NCBI GenBank assembly: GCA_018678395.1 | Contig: JAHHMJ010000493.1 | Span: 1-6,459, forward strand | Origin: Gemmatimonadota bacterium | GTDB lineage: Bacteria; Gemmatimonadota; Gemmatimonadetes; Longimicrobiales; Gaopeijiaceae | Direction of reading: 5' to 3' | DNA: 6,459 nt | In this document: one piece after another, positions 6,295 through 6,459 of the stretch | Numbering within the stretch: the first letter of the stretch is position 1 | How the letters are laid out: each line of letters begins with the position of its first letter | Translations under genes and position numbers: made by a program | The notes under the pieces: model-generated | Told to the model about the DNA's origin: nothing | Databases searched by the model: none | Seen by the model: only the letters and a program-made list of their open reading frames with translations

Positions 6295-6459
6295 CCGGCC
6301 ATCGACCGTGGCAGGACCTCGGCGCTCGGCCGCCTTGAGGGGCTCGTCACGACATGGACTTGTCCCCTCCGCAGGCGGCGCGGATCTTGCTTTCACGGTT
6401 GTCGGAGCACTTCTCGTCCTCGAGACCCGGAATCCATGCACCGCGACGGCGTCGTCTCC

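Larger units (their letters stand above)
6151..6459. other. Leader of the minus-strand pair and unresolved right edge
   Basis: This 309-base stretch has no gene that can be assigned safely. The part next to 6150 is the upstream region of the membrane glycosyltransferase. A weak promoter candidate on the minus strand is TTGCCG (6241-6236) with GACATT (6217-6212), 18 bases apart. At the right edge several frames are open. One is a plus-strand ATG at 6354 beginning MDLSPPQAARILLSRLSEHF, with GAGGGG 11 bases before it. A second is a plus-strand ATG at 6436 beginning MHRDGVVS. A third is a minus-strand frame ending at a TGA (6349-6347) whose tail reads GLEDEKCSDNRESKIRAAC. Each could be the edge of a real gene; none has a recognisable motif. 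Confidence 0.4.

Noticed and set aside
1..6459. CRISPR arrays, tRNA or rRNA genes, insertion sequences, toxin-antitoxin or phage genes
   Set aside because: No regularly spaced repeats, cloverleaf sequences, terminal inverted repeats with a transposase, or small paired genes were seen on either strand.

Overview
The window is GC-rich bacterial DNA throughout, with a strong preference for G or C at third codon positions. It holds a small surface-polysaccharide or glycoconjugate biosynthesis locus. The genes look native and mutually consistent in base composition. I see no insertion sequence, tRNA, rRNA, CRISPR array or phage gene. The composition and family types would fit a GC-rich phylum such as Gemmatimonadota, Myxococcota or Actinomycetota, but the sequence alone does not decide between them.

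Layout from left to right. Positions 1-546 (minus strand) hold the N-terminal part of an unrecognised multi-spanning membrane protein that runs off the left edge. Positions 547-740 are a divergent intergenic region with inverted repeats and a clear ribosome binding site. A plus-strand pair follows: a GT2 glycosyltransferase of the dolichyl/polyprenyl-phosphate sugar synthase type with two C-terminal membrane regions (741-1751), then a glutamine-dependent asparagine-synthetase-like amidotransferase (1779-3692). This pair meets a minus-strand pair head-on, with only 5 bases between the stop codons. In reading order the minus pair is a multi-spanning GT39/ArnT-like glycosyltransferase (6150-4663) and an SDR-type NAD-dependent nucleotide-sugar epimerase (4666-3698), overlapping by the four bases ATGA. 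The last 309 bases (6151-6459) hold the leader of the minus pair, a good palindrome, and a stretch at the right edge that cannot be assigned to a gene with confidence.

How the genes could work together (inference): the GT2 enzyme would load a sugar onto a polyprenyl phosphate at the inner face of the membrane. The GT39-like enzyme, a GT-C-fold family that normally takes polyprenyl-phosphate sugars as donor, would transfer it at the outer face. The epimerase would supply a 4-epimerised nucleotide sugar, possibly a uronic acid. The AsnB-like enzyme would move an amide nitrogen from glutamine, either to aspartate or, as suggested for relatives in O-antigen clusters, to a sugar carboxylate. I found no new type of defence or mobile system here. 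The most useful leads are the functional pairing of the enzymes, the two operator-like inverted repeats, and the hairpin beside the convergent stop codons.
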